Part shown: positions 17,271 through 27,410 of the stretch, piece by piece | Layout: the number at the start of each line of letters is the position of its first letter | Numbering within the stretch: position 1 is the stretch's first letter | NCBI GenBank assembly: GCA_011523515.1 | Contig: WTGO01000095.1 | Coordinates: 1-43,354, forward strand | DNA: 43,354 nucleotides | Direction of reading: 5' to 3' | From: Chloroflexota bacterium | GTDB lineage: Bacteria > Chloroflexota > Anaerolineae > Aggregatilineales > Phototrophicaceae | Position numbers and translations under genes: made by a program | The notes under the pieces: generated by a model | What the model was told of the DNA's origin: nothing | What the model saw: the letters and a program-made list of their open reading frames with translations, nothing else | The model's database searches: none

Positions 17271-19394
17271 TTGGACAATACTATCGAAATGACGCTCGAC
17301 GACCGCGAGCGGCGCGCCCACGGAGATGCCGAAGCCTGGCTGAGCGCGCTGGAGCTCTGCGGCGATCAACTGCGCGACAACGCCGGGCGCGAAAAAGCGG
17401 ACGATCCGGTGGAAAAGCGCGTTTGCTCGCGCAGCTATACACTAAAACAGGCGGCGCGGTTGGCCGGCGTCAACCCGGCCACCCTGCGGCATGCGGCGAC
17501 CGAGTTGGCGCTGGACAGCTTTCTTGATCCGCGCGGCAAGGTCCGTTTCCCCGTCTATAGCTTCAAACCTACAGCTGTCGATCCGGACCTCAGCGAGATG
17601 ATCGCCGGCTATGAGCGGCTGCGGCCCGATGATCTCTGCGCCGCGTTGGGGGTCGATAGGCGCCGCTTGCGATCTCGGCTTAATGAGGCGGACATATCAG
17701 CCAAGCATATGACCTGGCGCGATGTGCGCGGCCTGTGGAACTTGCCCGAAACCTTCGCCAGCTTCAACCAGTTGCTGACTGCGAAGACAGACGATTCGGC
17801 CGCCGATAAAAGCAAGCGCAAGCGCGGCAGCCGGTCTCGGCGGCGCCGCCGACAAGAAGCCAAGAAGAAACTGCGCAATCGCCTGATCGACGCCTTTCCC
17901 AAGTGGCGCGCCGCCAATCGCGAAAATCAGCAGCTTTATTTGCATATCGGGGCGCCGAACAGCGGCAAGACGCATGATGCCTTGAATGCGCTGAAGGACG
18001 CCGGCTCCGGTTGGTACCTGGCGCCCCTGCGGCTGCTGGCGTATGAGATTTTCGATCGCCTCAACGGCGAAGGCATCGCTTGCAGCCTCTTGACCGGCGA
18101 AGAGTACATCCCGGTGGAGGGCGCGCGCATCACGGCGGCGACGATAGAGATGTTTAACGCGACCGAGAGCGGCGCTTGCGTCATTGTCGACGAGGCGCAA
18201 ATGCTGGCCGATGCTGACCGCGGCTGGGCCTGGACACGCGCGCTGATGGAAGCGGCCGCGCCCGAGCTGCACGTTATTGGCCCGCCGACCGCCCGCCGGC
18301 TCATTGAGGTGCTGGCGGAAGCCGCCGAGATTCCTTGCGAGCCGGTCGAACATCAGCGCCTGGCGCCAATTGCCGTGGCCGAGCGGCATTTTACGCTGGA
18401 AACGCTGCCGGGCTCGACGATTCTGGTGGCATTCTCCCGGCGCGCTGTGCTGGACCTGAAGATGAAACTGGAGCGGCTGGGTCGGGCGGTGTCAGTTGTA
18501 TACGGCAGCTTGCCGCCCGAGGTGCGGCGGCGGCAGGCCGACCGCTTCGCCGCTGGCGAGACCGAGATCTGCATCGCCACCGATGCGGTCGGCATGGGCT
18601 TGAATTTGCCGGCCGATGTCGTCTGCTTTTATGATGTGGAGAAGTTTGACGGCAAGAATGACCGCCGGCTTTACCCCAGCGAAGTGCGTCAGATCGGAGG
18701 CCGCGCCGGGCGCTTCGGCATGTCGACAACCGGCTTGATCACCGCGATGAGCCGGCCCGACCTGGATATCATTCGCGAGCTGTACGCGCAGGAACCGGCC
18801 GAGCTAACTTTCGCGCGGGTTGCGCCCACGGTCGACGACCTGGATCTAATCCCGGGCAGCCTGGCGGAGCAATTGGCGCAATGGGCCGAGCTCAAATCGA
18901 TCCCCGACGAATTGCGCGCCGTGATCACCACGGCCGACCTGGACGAACGCATCGAATTGGCCAAAATGCTCTCGGACGACGAGATTCAGAGGCTGGGGCT
19001 GGCCAGCGCGCTGCAGCTGGTAAACGCGCCCACGCGCAAAACCACGCGGCCCTATTGGCAAGACTGCGCCTGCATGATTCTGGAAGGTTATCAGATTCCC
19101 TTGCCGCCGGATGCGCCCTCGCCAATTCGGGACGGCGGCGACCTGGAAGCGACCGAGCTCTCAATCGCCTGCGCCGATATCTATTTGTGGCTGTCGCGGC
19201 GGCGCGAATTCTCGCAATTCTGCGAAGCCCACGCTCAAGTGCGCGACGAACGGCGCGAATGGTCGCTGTCGATTGACGAGGCCCTGCTGCGGAAACTGAA
19301 TATCGCTCGACGCTGTCGTGCCTGCGGCGCGTTGCTGCCATCTCGGCATCGCTATCGGATCTGTGAGAATTGCTTCGGCAGGCGGCGCTTCTGA
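17271..19394 (+). CDS. Suv3-like DExH RNA helicase with N-terminal HTH-like region and C-terminal zinc ribbon
   Basis: A 707-residue SF2 helicase resembling mitochondrial Suv3 (SUPV3L1): Walker A APNSGKT (228-234), APLRLLAYEIFDRLN and LLTGEE, Walker B VDEAQM (Asp307), and motif VI QIGGRAGRFG (474-483). In front lie two helix-turn-helix-like stretches: about 56-98 (YTLKQAARLAGVNPATLRH, MerR-like) and about 115-155 (LCAALGVDRRRLRSRL). A strongly basic linker (about 181-207) follows. The C-terminus has a four-Cys zinc ribbon (682, 685, 698, 701). TTG 17271 is preferred because GGGAG lies seven bases upstream; an ATG at 17244 has no such site and would give 716 residues. It follows the HNH gene closely and is convergent with rnc, two bases apart. 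RNA unwinding or decay is inferred from the family. Confidence 0.85.
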   Translation: MDNTIEMTLDDRERRAHGDAEAWLSALELCGDQLRDNAGREKADDPVEKRVCSRSYTLKQAARLAGVNPATLRHAATELALDSFLDPRGKVRFPVYSFKPTAVDPDLSEMIAGYERLRPDDLCAALGVDRRRLRSRLNEADISAKHMTWRDVRGLWNLPETFASFNQLLTAKTDDSAADKSKRKRGSRSRRRRRQEAKKKLRNRLIDAFPKWRAANRENQQLYLHIGAPNSGKTHDALNALKDAGSGWYLAPLRLLAYEIFDRLNGEGIACSLLTGEEYIPVEGARITAATIEMFNATESGACVIVDEAQMLADADRGWAWTRALMEAAAPELHVIGPPTARRLIEVLAEAAEIPCEPVEHQRLAPIAVAERHFTLETLPGSTILVAFSRRAVLDLKMKLERLGRAVSVVYGSLPPEVRRRQADRFAAGETEICIATDAVGMGLNLPADVVCFYDVEKFDGKNDRRLYPSEVRQIGGRAGRFGMSTTGLITAMSRPDLDIIRELYAQEPAELTFARVAPTVDDLDLIPGSLAEQLAQWAELKSIPDELRAVITTADLDERIELAKMLSDDEIQRLGLASALQLVNAPTRKTTRPYWQDCACMILEGYQIPLPPDAPSPIRDGGDLEATELSIACADIYLWLSRRREFSQFCEAHAQVRDERREWSLSIDEALLRKLNIARRCRACGALLPSRHRYRICENCFGRRRF

Positions 19395-19396
19395 TT

Positions 19397-20143
19397 TCAC
19401 GCTTCGCCGTGAATCTTATCAACCGAACCCGGGAAACCGTCGGCCTCGAATCGATCCAGCGCGGCGCGCGCGGCCGCTTGAGCCGCTGAGCGCTTGCTGC
19501 GCCCGCTGCCGCTGGCGATGACGCCCCCGCCCAGCGTCACCTCGACGCGAAATTCTTTGTCGTGCTCCGGCCCGGCCGAACCAACAACCTCATAAGTCGG
19601 GATGACGTTCAGGCGGGCTTGGGTGAGTTCTTGCAGTTCGCTGCGGGCGTCGATATGCAGCCTGTTTGCTATAGTTTCCTCCAAAAGCTCAAGCATGGCT
19701 GGCGTGATAGTATCGACCACCGCCTTCAGTCCGCGGTCGACGAATATGGCGCCGACCACCGCTTCAAAGCCGCGGCAGAGATTGTTCAGGCGCTCGCGAC
19801 CGCCGCTGAGTTCCTCGCCATGTCCTATGCGCAGAAACTCGCCCAGCCGGAAACGCGCGCCAATTTGCGCCAAGGCTTCGGTTCGGACGAGCGCCGCGCG
19901 CAATTGCGTCAGCTGCCCTTCGCTGGCGTCAGGGAAGCGGCGAAACAGCATGTCAGCGACAACGATATCAATGACGGCATCCCCAAGAAACTCGAGCCGT
20001 TCATTATCGCGGATGGTGTCATCACCTTCATATTCATTGACAAAGGACGTATGAGTTAGGGCCCGAGTCAAGAGCTCGCGATCCTGGAAGCGAATTCCCA
20101 GAATGGTCTCAAAGCTGCTGCTTGTATCTGCCGGCTGGGCCAT
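19397..20143 (-). CDS. rnc: Ribonuclease III
   Basis: Double-strand-specific endoribonuclease that processes rRNA and other RNAs; 248 residues. The signature NERLEFLGD (47-55) with its acidic metal ligands is intact, and a double-stranded RNA-binding domain occupies about 170-240. I chose ATG 20143, preceded by GAGG. An outer in-frame start at 20206 would overlap the moaDE gene and adds a stretch unlike the family. It is last in a minus-strand run (yraN, miaA, moaC, moaDE, rnc). Confidence 0.95.
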   Translation of the reverse strand: MAQPADTSSSFETILGIRFQDRELLTRALTHTSFVNEYEGDDTIRDNERLEFLGDAVIDIVVADMLFRRFPDASEGQLTQLRAALVRTEALAQIGARFRLGEFLRIGHGEELSGGRERLNNLCRGFEAVVGAIFVDRGLKAVVDTITPAMLELLEETIANRLHIDARSELQELTQARLNVIPTYEVVGSAGPEHDKEFRVEVTLGGGVIASGSGRSKRSAAQAAARAALDRFEADGFPGSVDKIHGEA

Positions 20144-20195
20144 AGCGCCTCGTTTGCCATTCAGTCGGCGCGCAGCGCGCACGCAACTTTCGCCG

Positions 20196-20915
20196 CTATC
20201 GCGCATCGCTTTCGCCAGGGCGGTAGTCGCCCTCGATCCAGGTTTCGCCCGACTTGCCGACTTCTTTCTTCCAGACTGGCACGATCTCTTTCAAGCGGTC
20301 GATGCCGTAGCGGGCAGCCTCAAAGCAGCCATCATCGCGGTGGGGCGAAGAACAGGCGCAGAGTACCGTGTTGTCGCCGACTTGCAAAGTACCGATCCGC
20401 TGGATGATGGCGATACCCTCGACTTTGCGCCAGCGCGAGCGAATCTCATCCGCGACCTGTTTCATCTTGGCCAGCGCCATCGGCTCGTAGGCTTCGTATT
20501 CCAGGCAGTCGGTTTCGGGCAGGTGGCCGTCTTTGTCCGTCTCTCCGCGCACCAGACCGGTGAACATACAGACCGCGCCGGCGCGCGGCGTTGAGATAGC
20601 GGCGATGATTTCATCGTGATCGATGCTCTCGCGGGGCAAGCGAAAGATCTCGGGACGAGTTGATTCTGCGCCACCGCTGACAGGCGGGAAGAACGCCACT
20701 TCGGCGCCATCGGCGAAACCGTCTTGGTCGAAGGCGAATTCTTCGTCAATAGCCGCTAACGCCACGCCCAGATTATCAGCGGCGGCGGGATAGCGAGCGG
20801 ACAATTCCGCGCGCAGCAGTCCGATGCTGTTGACCCGGTCGTCCAGTTCAAGCGTCAGCGCGCGCGCGCCGACGACATCGCGCAAGGTGGCGAAGAAGAG
20901 TACCGTGATTTGCAT
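20196..20915 (-). CDS. Molybdopterin synthase MoaD-MoaE fusion
   Basis: A 239-residue fusion of the two molybdopterin synthase subunits, which insert the dithiolene sulfurs into precursor Z. Residues 1-82 are MoaD (ubiquitin fold) ending in the di-Gly at 81-82 (FFPPVSGG). From about 88 on is MoaE, with FTGLVRG, CSSPHRDDGCFEA and the catalytic VPVWKKE (Lys216/217). Free MoaD needs its C-terminal Gly as a thiocarboxylate, so the fusion must be cut after Gly82. Such cleavage is known for the mycobacterial fusion MoaX. It starts eight bases after moaC. Confidence 0.92.
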   Translation of the reverse strand: MQITVLFFATLRDVVGARALTLELDDRVNSIGLLRAELSARYPAAADNLGVALAAIDEEFAFDQDGFADGAEVAFFPPVSGGAESTRPEIFRLPRESIDHDEIIAAISTPRAGAVCMFTGLVRGETDKDGHLPETDCLEYEAYEPMALAKMKQVADEIRSRWRKVEGIAIIQRIGTLQVGDNTVLCACSSPHRDDGCFEAARYGIDRLKEIVPVWKKEVGKSGETWIEGDYRPGESDAR

Positions 20916-20923
20916 GAAGTCCG

Positions 20924-21409
20924 CTAGCCCTCCGCCAGATAATCGCCGCGGACGCCGCCGCGTTTTTCCAGCAGGCGAATATCCGTGATTCGCATGGCGC
21001 GATCGACGGCTTTGGCCATGTCGTATATGGTCAAGGCGGCCACGGTTACGGCAGTAAGCGCTTCCATTTCTACGCCCGTCCGGGCCGTGGTAAGGACAGT
21101 CGCCTCGATTGTGACCGCGCAGGCGGCGTCATCGAGGGTCAGGTCTAGCGCGACCTTGGAGACGGGCAGCGGATGACATAGGGGGATGAGATCGGCTGTG
21201 CGCTTGGCCGCCATAATGCCGGCGATGCGCGCCGCGCCCAGGACATCGCCTTTTTTGATGTCCCCCTGGCGTATCAGGCGCAAGGTATCCGCCTGCATGG
21301 CGACCGTTGCGGCCGCCCGTGCCAGGCGCTGCGTCTCGGCTTTGTCGCCGACATCCACCATCTCGGCCTGCCCGTCTCTATTCAGGTGTGTGAGTCCTTG
21401 ACTGGTCAT
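20924..21409 (-). CDS. moaC: Cyclic pyranopterin monophosphate synthase
   Basis: Second enzyme of molybdenum cofactor synthesis, turning the MoaA product into cyclic pyranopterin monophosphate; 161 residues, usual length. Family signatures are MVDVGDK near 17-23, LIPLCHPLP around 75-82, [10 protein letters not shown] and the active-site DMAKAVDR (Asp130). It pairs with the moaDE gene directly downstream. moaA is not in the window. The ribosome-binding site is not clear, but the family's N-terminus (LTHLNRDGQ) supports this ATG. Confidence 0.95.
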   Translation of the reverse strand: MTSQGLTHLNRDGQAEMVDVGDKAETQRLARAAATVAMQADTLRLIRQGDIKKGDVLGAARIAGIMAAKRTADLIPLCHPLPVSKVALDLTLDDAACAVTIEATVLTTARTGVEMEALTAVTVAALTIYDMAKAVDRAMRITDIRLLEKRGGVRGDYLAEG

Positions 21410-21483
21410 TTTGAATTGGCTCGTCCGCAGCCTCTGCTTATGTTCGAGGATTCACCTGGGCTTCTTCTGAGAAGGCGACGTCT

Positions 21484-22446
21484 TCACTCAGAATTCGCAG
21501 TCCTTGATCGCCGTAGATTTCGCGCGAGCCAGGCTCGCAGCATTTGCGTCAGCGCGTCCGCGTCCAAATCCTCCACATTATGCCATAGAATCCCGTTGTC
21601 GTGCCCGCGGAACCAAACATCTTGCTGGCGGATGAATTCGTGAGTACTGAATTTGGTTCGCTCAATGGCCTGGTTCAAGGGCACATCGTCGAGAAGATGT
21701 GCGGCGATTTCCAAATTACCCAGCCCGCTCATGGATGGCAAGTCGCGGTCGTATCCCATATCAAGCAGCCCCCGGACTTCGTCTACGAAGCCGGCCGCGA
21801 TCATGTCATCGACGCGCTGATCGACGCGCGGATACAAAATTGATCGCGGGAGCATGAGCCCGAGCCTGTAGATGCAGTAGGGCGGCGGTCGCTTGCGCTG
21901 CAATTCGCTGATGGGTCGGCCGGCGCTAATCTGTACTTCCAGCGCGCGAATCACGCGACGGATGTTGTTGGGATGGATTCTCTCGGCGGAAATCGGGTCG
22001 ACCCTTCGCAGCCGCTCGTGCAGCGCCGCCGGCGAATGGCTGGCGACATAGGCCTCCAGCTCGGCGCGTAATTCGGGATTGGGCGCGACGCGCGGAATCG
22101 ACCAGCCCTCTTCGACCGCGCTGAGGTATTGTCCGCTGCCCCCGACGAGAAGGGGCAGCTTGCCACGCCGATGAATATCGTCAATGCGGCGATAGGCGGC
22201 GGCCTGGTACTCGGCCAGGCTCAGGCTGTAATCGGGATCCACGATGTCAATTAAGTGATGCGGGACCAGCGCTTGCTGGGCGGCCGTGGGTTTGGCCGTG
22301 CCGATATCCATGTAGCGGTATATTTGCCGGCTGTCGGCGCCGACAATCTCGCCATCCAGCGCCCCCGCCAGCTCGATGGCCAGGCTGGTTTTGCCCACGC
22401 CGGTGGGGCCGAGGACGATAACTAGCGGACGCAGCTCACCAGTCAA
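21484..22446 (-). CDS. miaA: tRNA dimethylallyltransferase
   Basis: Adds an isopentenyl group to A37 of tRNAs reading UNN codons; about 320 residues. The P-loop GPTGVGKT (13-20) and the DSRQIYRYMDIGTAKP region follow the start, and the family's IHPNNIRRVIRALE and FIRQQDVWFRG are present. I chose TTG 22446 because GGAGG (22453-22457) sits six bases upstream; the ATG at 22452 directly abuts that site, and outer starts run far into yraN. It overlaps yraN by 11 bases, so translation is probably coupled. The last residues are Arg-rich. Confidence 0.92.
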   Translation of the reverse strand: MTGELRPLVIVLGPTGVGKTSLAIELAGALDGEIVGADSRQIYRYMDIGTAKPTAAQQALVPHHLIDIVDPDYSLSLAEYQAAAYRRIDDIHRRGKLPLLVGGSGQYLSAVEEGWSIPRVAPNPELRAELEAYVASHSPAALHERLRRVDPISAERIHPNNIRRVIRALEVQISAGRPISELQRKRPPPYCIYRLGLMLPRSILYPRVDQRVDDMIAAGFVDEVRGLLDMGYDRDLPSMSGLGNLEIAAHLLDDVPLNQAIERTKFSTHEFIRQQDVWFRGHDNGILWHNVEDLDADALTQMLRAWLARNLRRSRTANSE

Positions 22447-22798
22447 AAGCATCCTCCACATGGGCGATAGTCGCGCCGCCGCCGTCCAGCGCCACTGCGA
22501 TGACATCAATCCGCCAGGGCGATTCCCAGTCTAACTCGCAATGATCGAGGTACTGATACACCGCCTTGATCATCCGTTCCCGTTTGGCGGCGGTGATGCC
22601 CGCCAGCGCCGCTTCGGTATCGGCGCCCCGCCGCGCCTTCACCTCGACGAAGACCAGTACGCCATTTTTCTCGGCGATGATATCGAGCTCGCCGAAGATG
22701 CTTGACCAATTGATTGCGCGGATCGCATAGCCCTTGCGGCGCAAGTACCGTTGCGCGCGCTTTTCCCCCTCCGCGCCAATTCCGCGTTGCCTCGACAT
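22436..22798 (-). CDS. UPF0102 (YraN) family protein
   Basis: A 120-residue protein of the YraN family with a restriction-endonuclease-like fold. The conserved GIGAEGEKRAQRYLRRKGY and the active-site-like GELDII (Glu37, Asp39) and VEVKAR (Glu52, Lys54) are intact, giving the E-D-E-x-K pattern of nucleases. Its role in cells is not well established. It is first in the run yraN, miaA, moaC, moaDE, rnc. Confidence 0.9.
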   Translation of the reverse strand: MSRQRGIGAEGEKRAQRYLRRKGYAIRAINWSSIFGELDIIAEKNGVLVFVEVKARRGADTEAALAGITAAKRERMIKAVYQYLDHCELDWESPWRIDVIAVALDGGGATIAHVEDAFDW

Positions 22799-22830
22799 GA
22801 GCAGTCTTCCCGCCTTCCGGCTCCACCGCG

Positions 22831-22859
22831 ATTATAGCTTGTGATTCCAGCTGGGTTCA
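22831..22859 (-). promoter_or_regulatory. Candidate promoter of the yraN-miaA-moa-rnc run
   Basis: On the minus strand a perfect TATAAT (22831-22836) lies 32 bases before the yraN start; the -35 position at 17 bases reads TGAACC (22854-22859), a weak match. Confidence rests on the -10 box. Confidence 0.4.
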
Positions 22860-22978
22860 CTCAAATCGACAGCGGCCGGGCCGGCTAGCCGGGCGGCAAG
22901 CAGCGCCTGCCAGCGAGTCAGTATCCAAGCATGCCGAAGACACCATGTTGCCAGAAAACTATTGCCGCGCCCTTCACT

Positions 22979-23018
22979 TAGGATAGATAGCCCACTCTCT
23001 TTAGGGCTATCTATCCTA
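22979..23018. repeat. 15-bp perfect inverted repeat
   Basis: TAGGATAGATAGCCC (22979-22993) and GGGCTATCTATCCTA (23004-23018) pair perfectly around a 10-base loop. No T-run follows on the plus strand, so a plain terminator for that direction is unlikely. It could be an operator, an RNA structure in the long leader of hppA, or the remnant of a small mobile element. Confidence 0.7.
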
Positions 23019-23303
23019 CGGTGATGACTATCTATGTCGGTGGGTTAGATTGCCTATTCCAATCCATGTCAATCCGCACGGGTTTACCGGGCGCGCGAGC
23101 GCCTGGATCATACGCGCGGAAAGGCGCCCAACCAAGCTCGCGCTTGCAGAATTTCCCTTTTCCGCTACCATTTTGTGCTTGTTATTTCTCAGCCGAACTA
23201 GAGACAGACTGATAAAATCGAATGATGACGCAGCCGCGCGACGTTCTGGTTTGGCGCGTGAGGATGCACTGTTGCGCAGTAATAGTAGAGGGAGACTGAA
23301 TCC

Positions 23304-25439
<2,136 letters not shown>

Positions 25440-25475
25440 CAGGCGATATTCCGACCGGTTAAGACCTTGGTGTAG

Positions 25476-25496
25476 GGGCGACTCTGTGAGTCGCCC
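25476..25496. repeat. Short palindromic intergenic repeat
   Basis: GGGCGACTC (25476-25484) and GAGTCGCCC (25488-25496) pair perfectly around a TGT loop, preceded by TGTAG. I recall similar GTAGGGGCGA-type palindromes as dispersed intergenic repeats in Chloroflexota genomes, but could not check copy number. It may also act as a terminator-like hairpin after hppA, although no T-run follows. Confidence 0.6.
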
Positions 25497-25545
25497 AATG
25501 GAGCGCAGTCATCAATCAGAACGCCCGAACTTGCCAGGTATGCTG

Positions 25546-26010
25546 ATGAAATTTGAAGCTGAGGGACCGCGCGGTCTCTACTTTGAAGAGTTTGAAGTTG
25601 GCACGACGCTGCGCACGCGCGGACGCACCATCACCGAGGCCGACCTGGTGCAATTCGCCGCGTTGACCGGCGACTACAACCCCATGCACACCGACGCCGA
25701 GTACAGCCGCGATTCCTTCATGGGCCAGCGCGTGGCGCACGGCATGTTGACCATCAGCTACGCCGTAGGGCAGGCTTACCAGCTGGGCATTCTGGAGCGG
25801 ACCGTGCTGGGTTTCCGCGGCCTGGAGATGAAATTCAGCAGCCCGGTCTATATCGGCGATACCATCCATGCCGAGCTGACGGTGTCCGAGACCAAAGCCG
25901 CTCGTCGGCTGGGCGGGGGCGTGGTGACGCTGGATATCCGCATCCTTAAGCAGGACGGGGCTGTGGCGCAGAAGGGCAGTCTGTCACTTTTGATGATGTC
26001 AAAGCCCTAG
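25546..26010 (+). CDS. MaoC-like (R)-hydratase
   Basis: A 154-residue hot-dog-fold protein of the MaoC dehydratase family, acting on acyl-CoA or a similar thioester. The hydratase motif LTGDYNPMH carries the catalytic Asp43 and His48, followed by VAHGML. Family members with this pattern are (R)-specific enoyl-CoA hydratases, but substrates vary. I chose the ATG at 25546, with AGGT six bases upstream. A longer frame opens with GTG at 25486, inside the palindrome, and is unlikely. It follows hppA by about 100 bases, with no obvious functional link. Confidence 0.85.
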   Translation: MKFEAEGPRGLYFEEFEVGTTLRTRGRTITEADLVQFAALTGDYNPMHTDAEYSRDSFMGQRVAHGMLTISYAVGQAYQLGILERTVLGFRGLEMKFSSPVYIGDTIHAELTVSETKAARRLGGGVVTLDIRILKQDGAVAQKGSLSLLMMSKP

Positions 26011-26022
26011 CGCCGCCACCCC

Positions 26023-26493
26023 TCAGGCGCCAGTTAAAACGCGGCGCGTCCGCCAATGCCGGTAAGCGAACAAGATGCGCAGCGGCAGCCCGTCAAATGC
26101 CAGCCGAGTACAAATCCCCAGCAGGCCGCCCCGGTGCGCCAGCGTAATGCGGTCGGTCAGTTCGACGCCGCCACCCACCTCAGTAAAAATGTGTTCATGC
26201 CGCCAGTAGGCTAGCGGTCCCTTGACTTGCGAGTCGGCGAAAGAGTGTGGAGTCGGTCCCGGTTCATGTCGCGCCAGCCAGCGGATCGGCAGGGGCCCAA
26301 ACCACATGGTGAATTCGATTTTGCCCTCGGTCAGCGAGCGGCGGTCATCGCGCTGCAGTCGCATGACGATCGGTGGCGGCGTCAGGCGTGCCAGAGCGCG
26401 CGGATCCTTGTGAAATCGCACAAGCGCGTCGAGCGTGGCGGGCAGAATGCTCGTCTTTTCGAAGCGGCGCTTGTTGGCGGTCGTGTCGGTCAT
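26023..26493 (-). CDS. SRPBCC-superfamily protein (polyketide cyclase-like fold)
   Basis: A 156-residue protein resembling the START/Bet v1-like SRPBCC ligand-binding fold. The recognisable segments are RFHKDPRALARLTPPPI, the ITEGKIEFTMWFGPLPIRWLARH-like central strand region and the C-terminal LTDRITLAHRGGLLG. Relatives are small-molecule binders of unknown role. The reading frame is open far upstream, but that part is the antisense of pyrF, so I start at ATG 26493. It lies 116 bases after pyrF on the same strand and may be co-transcribed. Confidence 0.7.
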   Translation of the reverse strand: MTDTTANKRRFEKTSILPATLDALVRFHKDPRALARLTPPPIVMRLQRDDRRSLTEGKIEFTMWFGPLPIRWLARHEPGPTPHSFADSQVKGPLAYWRHEHIFTEVGGGVELTDRITLAHRGGLLGICTRLAFDGLPLRILFAYRHWRTRRVLTGA

Positions 26494-26609
26494 GGGCGCG
26501 TCAGGCTCGCTATCAAAGGCGCATTCACTACCTACTTTAGCGCAGCCGCTACTCGTCTCAATGAAGGGCGGATTAGGCGACCATGAGACCGGGCTGGCTG
26601 AATGCAGGC

Positions 26610-27410
26610 TTAGGACCGGCAGGCATTGATGGCATCGCGGAGCTCGGCGGCGGCCGCGGCCGGGTCCGCGGCGAAAATGATGCTTCGCGACGAGTTGATG
26701 ATGAGCCCGCGACCGGCGCTGTTGAGGCCGGCCCGCACCACAGCCTCTACCTCTCCGCCTTGCGCGCCGATGCCGGGCGCTAGCAGCGTCATATCGACGG
26801 CGATCGCGCGAATCTGCGCCATTTCGGCGGGATTGGCAGCCGACACGACCATCATGCAGTTGCCGTTGGTGTTCCATTCCGCTGCCACTTTCTTGGCGAC
26901 AAGCTGCCAAAGCCGGCGATCGCCAACCGCCAGACTCTGTATGTCCGCCGAGCCGGGATTTGATGTGCGGCAAAGGATGATGCAAGCGTTGTGTTTATGA
27001 TCGAGGAAGGGCTGCAAGGCATCGCGGCCCAAATAGGGGTTGAGCGTGACCGCGTCAAAGCCCAGATCGCCGAAGATCGCCCGCGCGTAGGCAGCGCTGG
27101 TATTGCTGATATCGGCGCGCTTGGCGTCGCAGATGGTCAGGATATCGGGATGCCGCTGCCGGAGGTAGTCGATAGACCCCGCCAGCTGCCGCCAGCCATC
27201 GGCGCCCTCAGCCTCGTAGAATGCCATATTGAATTTGAAGGCGGCGGCGAATTCGGCGGTGGCGTCAATGATGTCACGGTTGAAGGCCAGCTGCGGCGAT
27301 GGGTCGCGACGGTATCTGTCTGGAAGCTTCTCGAGATCGCTGTCGAGCCCGACGCAGACCAGTGAATTGACTGCTTGCGCTCGCGCGTCGTATTTGTCGA
27401 TGGCGTTCAT
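26610..27410 (-). CDS. pyrF: Orotidine 5'-phosphate decarboxylase (long, type 2 form)
   Basis: Final step of UMP synthesis, decarboxylating OMP; 266 residues. CVGLDSDLEKLP opens the TIM barrel, and ICDAKRADI (Asp95, Lys97, Asp100) is the catalytic motif. The length and the spacing match the longer type 2 enzymes known from mycobacteria and myxobacteria rather than the 230-residue E. coli form. Its ATG overlaps the pyrE stop (ATGA), so it is coupled to pyrE. It is last of the pyr genes. Confidence 0.94.
   Translation of the reverse strand: MNAIDKYDARAQAVNSLVCVGLDSDLEKLPDRYRRDPSPQLAFNRDIIDATAEFAAAFKFNMAFYEAEGADGWRQLAGSIDYLRQRHPDILTICDAKRADISNTSAAYARAIFGDLGFDAVTLNPYLGRDALQPFLDHKHNACIILCRTSNPGSADIQSLAVGDRRLWQLVAKKVAAEWNTNGNCMMVVSAANPAEMAQIRAIAVDMTLLAPGIGAQGGEVEAVVRAGLNSAGRGLIINSSRSIIFAADPAAAAAELRDAINACRS

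Larger units (their letters stand above)
22799..23303. other. Divergent intergenic region before the pyrophosphatase gene
   Basis: This 505-base region separates yraN (minus) and hppA (plus). It holds the yraN promoter, a 15-bp perfect hairpin at 22979-23018 and, near 23213, a TAAAAT that could be a -10 box but lacks a good -35. A short frame at 23050-23307 has no recognisable product and overlaps the hppA start, so I do not call it. Confidence 0.5.

Noticed and set aside
26494..26985. N-terminal extension of the SRPBCC protein
   Set aside because: It is antisense to pyrF and has low-complexity Arg/His/Gly composition; the family fold starts at ATG 26493.
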